A stretch of 64,000 nt of DNA from positions 434,001-498,000 of the forward strand of contig JBDWUA010000016.1 of NCBI GenBank assembly GCA_039984715.1. The letters are read 5' to 3'. Below are positions 50,848 to 59,927 of this stretch, in pieces. The position numbers were made by a program, and so were the translations under genes. The stretch comes from JABSSA01 sp039984715. Lineage in GTDB: Bacteria; Pseudomonadota; Alphaproteobacteria; Rhodobacterales; Rhodobacteraceae. A model generated the notes under the pieces. The model ran no database searches. It was not told the origin of the DNA and saw only the letters and a list, made by a program, of their open reading frames with translations. Positions within the stretch are counted from its first letter, which is position 1, and each line of letters opens with the position of its first letter.

Positions 50848-53259
50848 ATGCAAGAACCACTTAACGCCTCTTACCCGGTTCTGCCGCTTCGAGATATTGT
50901 CGTATTTCCACATATGATTGTTCCACTTTTTGTGGGGCGCGACAAATCGGTTCGCGCACTTGAAGAGGTCATGTCCGACGACAAACAAATCCTTTTGTCG
51001 AGCCAGATTGACCCGTCAGAAGATGATCCCGCTGCAACTGGAATTTACAAAGCCGGTGTGTTGGCGAATGTACTTCAGCTTTTGAAATTGCCAGATGGCA
51101 CGGTGAAAGTACTTGTCGAAGGGCAAGCACGGGTTCGCATCACGGAATACCTTGAAAATGATACGTTTTTTGAGGCGCGCGCCGAATACCTGACGGAGAT
51201 GCCGGGTGATGTGACTTCGACAAACGCATTGTTCCGCAGTGTTGCAGAAGAATTCGAACGCTATGCGAAGGTGAAAAAGAACATCCCCGACGAAGCGTTG
51301 ACAGCTGTTGGTGAAACGGCTGAGCCTGCCAAATTGGCAGACCTTGTCGCTGGCCACTTGGGTATCGAAGTTGACCAAAAGCAAGACTTGCTTGAAACGC
51401 TCAGCGTCAGCGAGCGTCTTGAAAAGGTTTATGGCCTTATGCAGGGCGAAATGTCCGTGCTGCAGGTCGAAAAGAAGATCAAGACCCGCGTCAAATCCCA
51501 GATGGAGCGGACGCAGCGCGAATATTACCTCAACGAGCAGATGAAGGCGATCCAACAAGAATTGGGTGACGGCGATGATGGTCGTAACGAAATCGTCGAG
51601 CTTGAAGAGAAAATTGAAGAAACTAAGCTGTCCAAAGAGGCGCGTGAAAAAGTCGACGCCGAAATCAAGAAGCTGAAAAACATGTCGCCCATGTCTGCTG
51701 AGGCGACTGTGGTGCGCAATTACCTTGATTGGATGCTGGCCATTCCGTGGGGCGTGAAAAGCCGCGTCAAAAAGAATCTGCCAAAAGCGCAAGAGGTTCT
51801 GGATAACGATCACTATGGCCTTGAAAAGGTTAAAGAACGGATCGTTGAATATCTCGCGGTGCAGCAACGCTCGTCCAAGTTGAAGGGCCCTATCATGTGC
51901 CTTGTTGGCCCTCCGGGTGTCGGGAAAACGTCGCTGGGTAAATCCGTGGCGCGGGCGACAGGGCGTGAATTTATTCGCATCAGTCTTGGTGGCGTGCGCG
52001 ACGAAAGCGAAATTCGCGGTCACCGCCGGACGTATATCGGTTCAATGCCGGGCAAGATTATTCAGGCGTTGAAAAAGGCGAAAACCACGAACCCTCTTAT
52101 TTTGCTCGATGAGATCGACAAAATGGGACAGGATTTCCGTGGTGACCCGGCATCTGCAATGCTCGAAGTGCTTGATCCGGAACAGAATTCGACATTTGTA
52201 GACCACTACATGGAAGTGGAATATGACCTGTCCAACGTGATGTTCCTGACAACGTCGAACAGCTATAACATGCCTGGGCCATTGCTGGATCGGATGGAGA
52301 TTATTCCGCTGGCTGGCTACACTGAGGACGAGAAAAGCGAGATCGCCAAACAGCACCTCATACCCAAACAGATCAAGAACCACGGTCTTAAGAAAGACGA
52401 ATTTACGCTGGAAGACGACGCGTTGTCGTCGATCATTCGCAGATATACGCGTGAGGCAGGGGTTCGAAATCTGGAACGTGAAATCGCCAAAACTGCGCGG
52501 AAGTCTTTGACCAAAATCGTCAAGAAGGAAGCCAAGCAAGTTGTGGTGACGGCCGACAATATCGATGAGTTTCTTGGGGTTCCAAAGTACCGTTTCGGAC
52601 TGGCGGAAGACAAAGATCAGGTTGGTGTTGTAACTGGACTGGCTTGGACCAGTGTGGGCGGCGATCTGTTGCATATCGAGGCGCTGAGATTGCCGGGCAA
52701 AGGTCGGATGAAAACGACCGGGAAGCTGGGCGATGTGATGAAGGAATCCATCGATGCAGCGTCCAGTTACGTGCGGTCAATCGCGCCGGAAATTGGTGTT
52801 AAACCCCCAGCTTTCGACAAAATGGACATCCACGTTCACGTACCGGATGGGGCGACACCAAAAGATGGGCCTTCAGCGGGTCTTGCCATGGTGACGTCTA
52901 TTGTGTCGGTCCTGACAGGCATTCCGGTCAAACGCGATCTTGCTATGACGGGCGAGGTGAGCTTGCGCGGAAATGCGATGCCAATTGGCGGGCTGAAGGA
53001 AAAGCTGTTGGCAGCTTTGCGCGGTGGAATAACAACGGTTTTGATCCCGGAAGAAAACGAAAAAGATCTGCCCGAGATTCCTGACAACGTGAAAGAAGGT
53101 CTGACGATCATTCCTGTCAGCCACGTGTCCGAAGTCTTGAAGCTAGCTTTGACTGGCACGCCTGATCCGATCGAATGGGATGAGGCGGCTGAAGAAGCGG
53201 CGGCAGCGGCGGCAGCAAAAGCAGCGACCGATGCTGGAACAACGCATACTTCCCACTAG
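50848..53259 (+). CDS. lon: ATP-dependent protease La (Lon)
   Basis: Cytoplasmic AAA+ serine protease degrading misfolded and regulatory proteins; in Alphaproteobacteria it also removes cell-cycle factors such as CcrM and SciP. 803 residues. N-terminal substrate-binding domain (YPVLPLRDIVVFPHMIVPLF at 9-28), Walker A GPPGVGKTSLGKSVAR near 354, Walker B IDKMG near 425, C-terminal protease with PDGATPKDGPSAGLAMVTSI near 665-684 (catalytic Ser in GPSAG) and the Lys in LKEKLLAALRGG near 720. Ends with an Ala-rich tail. Followed by a terminator. Confidence 0.98.
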   Translation: MQEPLNASYPVLPLRDIVVFPHMIVPLFVGRDKSVRALEEVMSDDKQILLSSQIDPSEDDPAATGIYKAGVLANVLQLLKLPDGTVKVLVEGQARVRITEYLENDTFFEARAEYLTEMPGDVTSTNALFRSVAEEFERYAKVKKNIPDEALTAVGETAEPAKLADLVAGHLGIEVDQKQDLLETLSVSERLEKVYGLMQGEMSVLQVEKKIKTRVKSQMERTQREYYLNEQMKAIQQELGDGDDGRNEIVELEEKIEETKLSKEAREKVDAEIKKLKNMSPMSAEATVVRNYLDWMLAIPWGVKSRVKKNLPKAQEVLDNDHYGLEKVKERIVEYLAVQQRSSKLKGPIMCLVGPPGVGKTSLGKSVARATGREFIRISLGGVRDESEIRGHRRTYIGSMPGKIIQALKKAKTTNPLILLDEIDKMGQDFRGDPASAMLEVLDPEQNSTFVDHYMEVEYDLSNVMFLTTSNSYNMPGPLLDRMEIIPLAGYTEDEKSEIAKQHLIPKQIKNHGLKKDEFTLEDDALSSIIRRYTREAGVRNLEREIAKTARKSLTKIVKKEAKQVVVTADNIDEFLGVPKYRFGLAEDKDQVGVVTGLAWTSVGGDLLHIEALRLPGKGRMKTTGKLGDVMKESIDAASSYVRSIAPEIGVKPPAFDKMDIHVHVPDGATPKDGPSAGLAMVTSIVSVLTGIPVKRDLAMTGEVSLRGNAMPIGGLKEKLLAALRGGITTVLIPEENEKDLPEIPDNVKEGLTIIPVSHVSEVLKLALTGTPDPIEWDEAAEEAAAAAAAKAATDAGTTHTSH

Positions 53260-53293
53260 GGGGTGTCGTTACCGCTGGCTTAAAGTGGAACAT

Positions 53294-53326
53294 AAAAAGC
53301 GTCGGTCATTTGATCGACGCTTTTTT
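53294..53326 (+). terminator. Rho-independent terminator of lon
   Basis: GCGTCG at 53299-53304 and CGACGC at 53315-53320 form a stem around a 10-nt loop, followed by TTTTTT, with an A-run on the left, so it may also serve the convergent lectin gene. Confidence 0.92.
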
Positions 53327-53357
53327 CTTGAACTATGCCAATAGCTCCAAGCGTCGT

Positions 53358-53960
53358 TCAGCGTACTGCTTTCTTGCGCCTTGAACTTAGAAACAACGCG
53401 CCGACTCCCGCCATCAACAACAACCCAGATTCTGGCAACGGCGCAACAATCGGTTCATTGGCAGAAACACCGCCATATTCAACGATATATGACCAAGGTT
53501 GGGCTCCGGGTCTGTCGTTCCAGAAAGTGCTAAAAAATCCAATTTCGACATAGTCCTCGCCTCCCGAATTATTCGGTTCGCCGGGAAACCATGAGGTAAA
53601 CCCCGTGTCGAGGGTTCCATTCCGAAATATCAGGCCGTCTTCCGGGCCATCCACCCAAGTGAACACACCTTCCGTGGCTACGTCCGTGCCGCCTGTCCAC
53701 AGCGCCCCGAATTGTGAAGGGTTCAAAGTGTTCAGAATAAAGCTGTTTTCAGCAGCTGATGTTATCGAAACAAGATAACCTTGAAGGTTGTTCCAAACAC
53801 GCGACACGGCATCGTCGCGCGCGGTATTCCAATCAGATGGAATATCAATAACCTCGTACCAATGATCATTACCGCCTGATGCCGTCGTCCATTGGATTGG
53901 TACGGCGATGGCGCTTGTCGCTAGAAAACAGGAAAACAATCCGACTACTAAAGATTTCAT
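53358..53960 (-). CDS. C-type-lectin-domain protein with VPLPA/PEP-CTERM-like tail
   Basis: 200 residues from ATG at 53958-53960 (MKSLVVGLFSCFLATSAIAV), with GGAG 8 nt upstream; longer starts would add a nonsense extension. Signal peptide 1-22. CTLD pattern: SDWNTARDDAVSRVWNNLQG near 47 then YLVSITSAAENSFILNTLNP, WTGGTDVATEGVFTWVDGPE near 95 and SWFPGEPNNSGGEDYVEIGF near 128; the usual disulfide cysteines are absent. The tail VAPLPESGLLLMAGVGALFL followed by SSRRKK is a short motif, a hydrophobic helix and a basic end. This is the sorting signal of PEP-CTERM/VPLPA-CTERM proteins, exported and processed by exosortase. Such proteins often belong to exopolysaccharide or biofilm systems. No exosortase is in the window. 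Confidence 0.88.
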   Translation of the reverse strand: MKSLVVGLFSCFLATSAIAVPIQWTTASGGNDHWYEVIDIPSDWNTARDDAVSRVWNNLQGYLVSITSAAENSFILNTLNPSQFGALWTGGTDVATEGVFTWVDGPEDGLIFRNGTLDTGFTSWFPGEPNNSGGEDYVEIGFFSTFWNDRPGAQPWSYIVEYGGVSANEPIVAPLPESGLLLMAGVGALFLSSRRKKAVR

Positions 53961-54301
53961 GAGAGGAACTCCAAGTCGTTGCGTTAATTGGTATTGCGGT
54001 GCGTAGGGCCGCGAATACTGCGTCGTGGCAGCATTCGGGCTCAACTAAGGCCGCATCTATTTTACAATGGATTAACTGCGTTCGTGTCTGGGTTGATGTT
54101 CTCTTTTTGGTCTTGCAGAAACTGTTTTCACGCACTTGTTTGTACGACCAGCATTGGTTAATGCGCGTGAATTCGAGGGATAAATTGACGATCAATTCTT
54201 AATCTTTGTGCCAGACATGACTGGATTCCGAATCCCTTGTTCGGGCCCGTTTCCCTTGGACGCATTGTCGAAAAAGCACCTAACTGATCTGTGGAGCAGA
54301 C
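53961..54301. other. Intergenic region between divergent genes
   Basis: 341 bp between the lectin gene and the histidine phosphatase gene. I see no gene: the open frames are short with weak starts, and no hairpin or repeat stands out. It presumably holds both promoters. Confidence 0.5.
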
Positions 54302-54895
54302 ATGACCAATCATGAAATCTATGTGTTGCGACACGGTGAAACGGAATGGAATAAAGCCGGACGAATGCAAGGGGCCTTGGATTCTCCGCTGACGGAAAAG
54401 GGGCGTCGCCAAGCCGCCGACCAAGGCAAAATTCTGGATCGTTGTAACCTGACGGGATTTACGTGGTTCAGCAGCCCACAAGGACGTTCAATCGCAACGG
54501 CGGCATTGGCTGTACCTAATGTCACACCCGAACTAGATTCGCGACTGGCAGAAATTTCAGTCGGTGATTGGGATGGAGCGGATCGCGCCGAGATGCAAAA
54601 AGCCGCGCCACATGTGTTTGAATTGGACGCAGAGCTGGAATGGTACGACCACGCGCCCGGTGGCGAAGGCTTTGATGCCTTGGAAACACGATGTCGATCG
54701 TTCTTGAACGATTTGTCAGGTCCAGCTGTAATTTTCACGCACGGAATCACCAGTCGGTTCTTGCGATGCCTTGCCCAAGGGCTGCCGATTGAAGCTTTTT
54801 CTGACGTCGATGGTGGTCAGGGCATAATTTATCGCATTTTGGATGGAAAACAGACAAAACTGACCTTGCAGGCCGGTTCCGACTTCGGTAACTGA
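54302..54895 (+). CDS. Histidine phosphatase family protein (phosphoglycerate-mutase-like)
   Basis: 197 residues. The catalytic motif LRHGETEWNKAGRMQG at residues 9-24 (RHG with the phospho-histidine) identifies the family. SSPQGRSIATAALAV near 60 has the arginine contact, RLAEISVGDWDG near 82 the Glu, and IFTHGITSRFLRCLAQGLP near 145 the second His. Small members are phosphatases (cobC/GpmB type) acting on sugar phosphates or alpha-ribazole phosphate; I cannot choose. The tRNA-Val gene starts 9 bp after its stop. Confidence 0.92.
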   Translation: MTNHEIYVLRHGETEWNKAGRMQGALDSPLTEKGRRQAADQGKILDRCNLTGFTWFSSPQGRSIATAALAVPNVTPELDSRLAEISVGDWDGADRAEMQKAAPHVFELDAELEWYDHAPGGEGFDALETRCRSFLNDLSGPAVIFTHGITSRFLRCLAQGLPIEAFSDVDGGQGIIYRILDGKQTKLTLQAGSDFGN

Positions 54896-54904
54896 CTGCG
54901 TGTC

Positions 54905-54980
<76 letters not shown>

Positions 54981-55142
54981 TTTCCGACACTTTATACAGC
55001 CCTTATTTGCTTAGGGGGAAAAAGTGGGCAGCGGTTCTACGTTTGACCTTGTTCTTTGGTTTTGACGTGTTTCATTACGAGAGCTGCGAACAGGAAATAA
55101 AAATGCTCATTCTTTGCATCGAATACAGGAGCGTCGTTGAAC

Positions 55143-56357
55143 ATGACTGATTGCACATTTGTCGGCGCGCATGTTTTTTTGTCAAAAGACATAGTGCAAA
55201 CTAACGTGACTGTTTCGGGCGGGATCATCGCTGAAATCGGCGGACCGGTTCAGGGGCAGGCCGTTGATGCGCGTGGGTTGATCCTTGCCCCGGCATTGAT
55301 CGATGTGCACGGCGATGCATTTGAACGTCAATTGATGCCGCGCCCCGGTGTCTTCTTTCCCATTGAAACGGCGGTGCTTGAAACAGATCGCCAGCTCGCC
55401 GCGAATGGAATTGCAACGACTTATCACTCTGTCACGCTTGGATTCGAACCGGGATTGCGCAGTGTCGAAAACGGCCGCGCCTTAATCCAAGCGTTGCGTG
55501 ATCTGGCGCCGCGCTTGTTGGTGGAAAACCGTGTTCAGTTGCGTTGGGAAACATTCGCAGATGAAGCGTTGGATGTTTTGAATTGGGCAATGGACTGGGA
55601 ATTGACCCCGTCGCTTGCCTTTAATGACCACCTTTCGATGTCGATGCGCAGCGCGGATACCAAAATTCAAGACCGACTTTTTGAACACAACCCTGATTTT
55701 GCAGTTATGCCGTTTGCAGATGAAACGCTGCTTGAAATTAGGCACAGGAAACAGGCGGAACGCTCTGGTCTGAACTGGGATGTTTACAAAGACCTTTTGA
55801 AAACCGTATGGGCGCGACGTGAAAACGTACCTGAGCGTATGCAGGACGTGGCCGCCAAAGCGCGTGTGCGGGGGATCCCGATGCTTAGCCATGATGACAC
55901 ACAGACCGAAACACGCGCATTTTATCAAACGCTTGGGGCAACGGTCAGCGAATTCCCGATGACAATGGCTCCGGTTCAGGCCGCGCGGGCAGGGGACGAC
56001 ACGATTATATTTGGATCACCCAATGCGGTGCGCGGAGGCAGCCATATCGGGTCGCTAAGTGCGGCAGATATGGTCGAGAACGGGAATTGCGATGTGTTGG
56101 CTTCGGATTATTACTACCCGGCGATGCTCGCTGCGGTCGACCGCCTTGATCGAGAAAAGCGCGCGGACAGATTGGCGTTATGGTCTCTTGTCTCGTCCGG
56201 CCCCGCCAAAGCGATGCACCTGACGGACCGAGGAGAAATTGCAGTCGGCAAGCGCGCAGATCTGGTGTTGGTCGATTGGCCAAATGGGCAGGTCCCCGCG
56301 GTCCAAGGCACTTGGGTCGCAGGAAGATGTGCGTATCGAAGCCAACCGGCGGGCTGA
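55143..56357 (+). CDS. phnM: Alpha-D-ribose 1-methylphosphonate 5-triphosphate diphosphatase (PhnM-like)
   Basis: Amidohydrolase-superfamily enzyme of the C-P lyase phosphonate pathway that removes pyrophosphate from ribose-1-methylphosphonate 5-triphosphate. 404 residues from ATG 55143; an in-frame TTG at 55137 lies 5 nt after AGGAG and is equally possible. DVHGDAFERQLMPRPGVFFP near residue 56 is the metal-binding signature of PhnM. IPMLSHDDTQTETRAFYQTL near 246, then LASDYYYPAMLAAVDRLD near 322, complete the site. The rest of the phn operon is absent: its neighbours are a tRNA and an RTX gene. So it may be a stand-alone paralogue, or the phn genes lie elsewhere. Confidence 0.9.
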   Translation: MTDCTFVGAHVFLSKDIVQTNVTVSGGIIAEIGGPVQGQAVDARGLILAPALIDVHGDAFERQLMPRPGVFFPIETAVLETDRQLAANGIATTYHSVTLGFEPGLRSVENGRALIQALRDLAPRLLVENRVQLRWETFADEALDVLNWAMDWELTPSLAFNDHLSMSMRSADTKIQDRLFEHNPDFAVMPFADETLLEIRHRKQAERSGLNWDVYKDLLKTVWARRENVPERMQDVAAKARVRGIPMLSHDDTQTETRAFYQTLGATVSEFPMTMAPVQAARAGDDTIIFGSPNAVRGGSHIGSLSAADMVENGNCDVLASDYYYPAMLAAVDRLDREKRADRLALWSLVSSGPAKAMHLTDRGEIAVGKRADLVLVDWPNGQVPAVQGTWVAGRCAYRSQPAG

Positions 56358-56527
56358 CCAAGCCGCTTTTGGACCGTTCGTTTAGTTTACGGGCAATTGT
56401 CATTTCCTGCGTTTTTTACACTTAGATATCTTCACAATTTCGTTGAAATTTACATTGATTAAAGATTTGCCCAATTTTCGGCAAATTTCTTTGGTTCACG
56501 GTACATAACGAATGAAGGAGAACAGCG

Positions 56528-58876
56528 GTGAAAATTTCGTATTTTGGCACAGAGAGCGGCTTTTTCGAGTTCGAGAGCGTTTTTCTCCCGTCGGATTTTT
56601 TCCCAGCGCCGGCGCCGTTTATCACTCAAAGTGTATCTTCTAATACGGTTGAGCTGCAAAGTTCCGGCTCTTTGCATAGCCTTGTTTTGCAAGGAACTGG
56701 ATTTACGGCTGACGCGAACGGGAACCTGAATGGTGGAACAATCACTTCAGTTTCTATTGGCGAACCTTTTGCATCACCGTTTGAAGCCATCGTCACATTC
56801 TCCGAAATCAATTGGACTGTGTTGGAATTTTTAACAGCATCACAAACAGCTTATGATTTTGAAGATTTTGCGGACTTATCTGCACTTCTAAACGCGCAAG
56901 GGTCCGTGACATTTGATGCATCCGAAGCAGTTTCTGGCGTTAATCCAGAGATCATTTTGGATTTGATCACTGAAGACCTCAATATCATTGGCTCGGCCTT
57001 CTTCGATTATTTAATTGGCGGCGACGGAAACGACACAATTACTCCAGGTTTCGATCAAGGTTCTAGCGATTTTTTAGTAGCATCACTTGGCAATGATACA
57101 TATGACTTTGGATTAAGCGTCGGACCGTTTGTTCCTTTTCTTACTTACAAAGACAGTTCAGGTGTTGATATTGTTGACGGTATTGATGTTGTTATTGACG
57201 GGGTTGCGGGAACTGGATCTGTCACAGCCACCTCGTCGGGGTTCACCGACACGTTAGTAAACCTGGACCCAGTATTGGCATACGTGTTTGCGTTAGTCGG
57301 CACCGATGGCAACGATTCTTATGACATCTCTTTAGGAGGCGCGTCTTTTGCGCCGGGTGACGAACTCGGACTTGCTGGGTCGCAATATCTGTTTCTACTC
57401 GGCGGAGGAGGAACAGGTTCTTTTGACTTTCACTTTGACGGTGGAGGGTACTTGGAACTCCAATTGTCAACGACGACTGCTGTGTTGAATCCGACCCAAG
57501 GATTTGTCGCCGATATTTCAAATGGCACGATCACAAACGACGGTCATGGAAACACTGAATCAATTTCAGTCACCGGAACCGGAGGAACGCTCGCGTTCGG
57601 GCTTACGGATTTCGCAGATTCCGTTATCGGCAACGATATGAACAACGTGTTTACCCCCAATCAAGGCGATGACACGATCGACGGTGGCGGCGGGTTTGAC
57701 CTTGTGCGTTACGATAGTTCCGGGGTTGAGGCAGTCACTGTCGATCTTTCAACCGGTGTGGCCAGTGGAATTTGGAACGGTTCAGCCTTCACGGATAGCC
57801 TAATCAATATCGAGGGTGTGCGTGGATCGCGTGACGAAGGCGATGTGTTGATTGGTGCCGCAGCGGACGAGATGTTCTGGGGCGAAGGCGGCAACGACAG
57901 CATCGCTGGAGGTCAGGGCGACGACACGTTATTCGGCGAAGCAGACGACGATTTGCTGGAAGGCGGGCGTGGCAATGACATCATCGACGGCGGTGATGGT
58001 ATTGATACGACCACCTATGAAAATGCGTCGGCTGGCGTAACTGTCAAACTGGCCAAGGGCGAAGCCTTTGGTGGCGACAACTTTGATCTATTGACTGACA
58101 TCGAAAACCTGATCGGGTCAGATCATGACGACAAACTGGTCAGTGATTTAGGCGCAAACGTCATCGACTCGGGTGACGGCGATGACATCGTTCGAAGCCT
58201 TGGTGGAAACGACACGATCAATTCGGGCTTTGGCAATGACGAAGTCTTTGGCGTTGGTGACGCAGAAACCATCGATCTTGGCGACGGGAATGATGTTGCG
58301 CGCACCAAAGGCGGAAACGACTATGTGGATACGGGTGATGGCGATGACCGTGCACTGACAGGCGGGGGCGATGACATCGCGATTGGCCGCGAAGGCCAAG
58401 ATGAGTTTTTCATGGGGTCCGGCAACGACACGGCCTTTGGTGGGTTTGGCGAAGACACGCTCAATGGTGGGTCGAATGCGGATGTGTTGGACGGTGGTCC
58501 GGGCGATGACCGTGTCCGCGGCGATGACGGTGTGGACCACTTGAACGGCAACAGCGGCAACGATCTTTTGAATGGCGGCGCAAACGCGGACACGTTCTGG
58601 TTCTTTGATATCCATAGCATGGGTCGCGATCGTATCACAGACTTCGAAGACGGTCTGGACGTAATCAACCTGTCCGATTGGGGATTTGCATCGGCTGCGG
58701 ATGTTCTGGCTTTGGCAAGCAGCGCGGGCGGTTTCGACCAACACACACGGATCACCTTCACCGATGGTGTGAATGATCAGAAACGTGACATTGTGATTGA
58801 AAACCTTGATTTGGCGGATTTTGACGCGTCTGATATCACATTGACTGGCGTTAACCCGTTCGACATCGTGATCTAA
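56528..58876 (+). CDS. RTX calcium-binding repeat protein, likely type I secreted
   Basis: 782 residues from GTG 56528, with AAGGAG upstream. N-terminal 1-150 and middle 150-350 parts are beta-rich, Gly/Ser/Thr-rich and unrecognised. From about residue 380, and again 435-680, runs of GGxGxDxxx nonapeptides appear: GGEGNDSIAGGQGDDTLFGE, GGRGNDIIDGGDGID, GSGNDTAFGGFGEDTLNGGS, which bind Ca2+ and fold on secretion. The C-terminus has FWFFDIHSMGRDRITDFEDG, the serralysin-type C-terminal domain, followed by a hydrophobic-ending tail (ITLTGVNPFDIVI) typical of T1SS targeting. No secretion genes are adjacent, and no catalytic domain is evident. Confidence 0.9.
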   Translation: MKISYFGTESGFFEFESVFLPSDFFPAPAPFITQSVSSNTVELQSSGSLHSLVLQGTGFTADANGNLNGGTITSVSIGEPFASPFEAIVTFSEINWTVLEFLTASQTAYDFEDFADLSALLNAQGSVTFDASEAVSGVNPEIILDLITEDLNIIGSAFFDYLIGGDGNDTITPGFDQGSSDFLVASLGNDTYDFGLSVGPFVPFLTYKDSSGVDIVDGIDVVIDGVAGTGSVTATSSGFTDTLVNLDPVLAYVFALVGTDGNDSYDISLGGASFAPGDELGLAGSQYLFLLGGGGTGSFDFHFDGGGYLELQLSTTTAVLNPTQGFVADISNGTITNDGHGNTESISVTGTGGTLAFGLTDFADSVIGNDMNNVFTPNQGDDTIDGGGGFDLVRYDSSGVEAVTVDLSTGVASGIWNGSAFTDSLINIEGVRGSRDEGDVLIGAAADEMFWGEGGNDSIAGGQGDDTLFGEADDDLLEGGRGNDIIDGGDGIDTTTYENASAGVTVKLAKGEAFGGDNFDLLTDIENLIGSDHDDKLVSDLGANVIDSGDGDDIVRSLGGNDTINSGFGNDEVFGVGDAETIDLGDGNDVARTKGGNDYVDTGDGDDRALTGGGDDIAIGREGQDEFFMGSGNDTAFGGFGEDTLNGGSNADVLDGGPGDDRVRGDDGVDHLNGNSGNDLLNGGANADTFWFFDIHSMGRDRITDFEDGLDVINLSDWGFASAADVLALASSAGGFDQHTRITFTDGVNDQKRDIVIENLDLADFDASDITLTGVNPFDIVI

Positions 58877-58976
58877 GGCGTGACGGGTATAGCGGCTTTG
58901 CGTCGCGTGGTGTTCCTTGTTTGATGTTCTATGTTATAGAAAGGTTTAACGTTGAACTAATCTTGGAACAACACCC

Positions 58977-59924
58977 ATGCGCGATTTGAAAGTCCCGTCA
59001 CAGCGTCACCCTGAAAAGGCTCGGCGCCCGGATAATCCGCAACCCAAGAAACCGGATTGGATCCGTGTTAAAGCGCCCAGTGGCAAAGGGTACGCAGACA
59101 CGCGTAAAATCATGCGAGAAAACAAGTTGGTCACAGTCTGCGAAGAAGCAGGTTGTCCCAATGTTGGCGAATGTTGGAGCCAGGGCCACGCCACCATGAT
59201 GATCATGGGCGAGGTGTGCACACGGGCCTGCACTTTCTGCAACATCGCGACCGGCAAACCGCCAGAGGCGTTAGACGCTTTTGAACCCGGACGCGTGGCA
59301 CATGCTGTTGAAACGCTGGGTTTGAAACATGTCGTCATTACATCTGTTGACCGCGACGACATTAAAGACGGCGGCGCGGACCATTTCGCGCAGACTATCC
59401 GCGCTGTACGACACCGTTCGCCAGATACAACAATTGAAATTCTGACGCCGGATTTCATCAGATGCGATGATTCCGTTCTGGAAACTGTTGTTGAAGCGCG
59501 CCCAGACGTGTTCAACCACAATCTGGAAACCGTTCCAGGCCTTTATCCCGAAGTGCGCCCCGGCGCGCGGTATTTTCATTCCCTGCGCTTGCTTCAACGT
59601 GTCAAAGAGCTCGACCCGCTGATGTTCACGAAATCGGGCATCATGGTGGGATTGGGTGAAGACCGACAATCGGTCGTTCAGGTCATGGAAGACATGCGCG
59701 CTGCGGACATCGATTTCCTGACGATTGGTCAATACTTACAGCCAACACCGAAACACCACGCCGTTGATCGATTTGTACACCCGGATGAATTCAAAGCGTA
59801 TGAAAAAGCCGCGTATGGCAAAGGTTTCCTGATGGTCTCGGCCACTCCGCTGACGCGTTCATCCTATCACGCTGGCGACGATTTCGCCCGGTTGCGCGCG
59901 GCGCGACAGGCAAAATTAGCCTGA
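58977..59924 (+). CDS. lipA: Lipoyl synthase
   Basis: Radical-SAM enzyme inserting two sulfurs into protein-bound octanoyl groups to give lipoyl cofactors. 315 residues. N-terminal auxiliary cluster CEEAGCPNVGECW near residue 59-71 (C-x4-C-x5-C), then radical SAM MGEVCTRACTFCNIATGKPP near 79-98 (CxxxCxxC). Further segments: VITSVDRDDIKDGGADHF near 120, NHNLETVPGLYPEVRPGARY near 180 and GLGEDRQSVVQVMEDMRAAD near 222. Length and order are standard. Convergent with the diheme cytochrome gene (3 bp between stops). Confidence 0.98.
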   Translation: MRDLKVPSQRHPEKARRPDNPQPKKPDWIRVKAPSGKGYADTRKIMRENKLVTVCEEAGCPNVGECWSQGHATMMIMGEVCTRACTFCNIATGKPPEALDAFEPGRVAHAVETLGLKHVVITSVDRDDIKDGGADHFAQTIRAVRHRSPDTTIEILTPDFIRCDDSVLETVVEARPDVFNHNLETVPGLYPEVRPGARYFHSLRLLQRVKELDPLMFTKSGIMVGLGEDRQSVVQVMEDMRAADIDFLTIGQYLQPTPKHHAVDRFVHPDEFKAYEKAAYGKGFLMVSATPLTRSSYHAGDDFARLRAARQAKLA

Positions 59925-59927
59925 CGT

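Noticed and set aside
51016..52023. 335-codon minus-strand frame in lon
   Set aside because: Antisense shadow of conserved Lon sequence, no start context.
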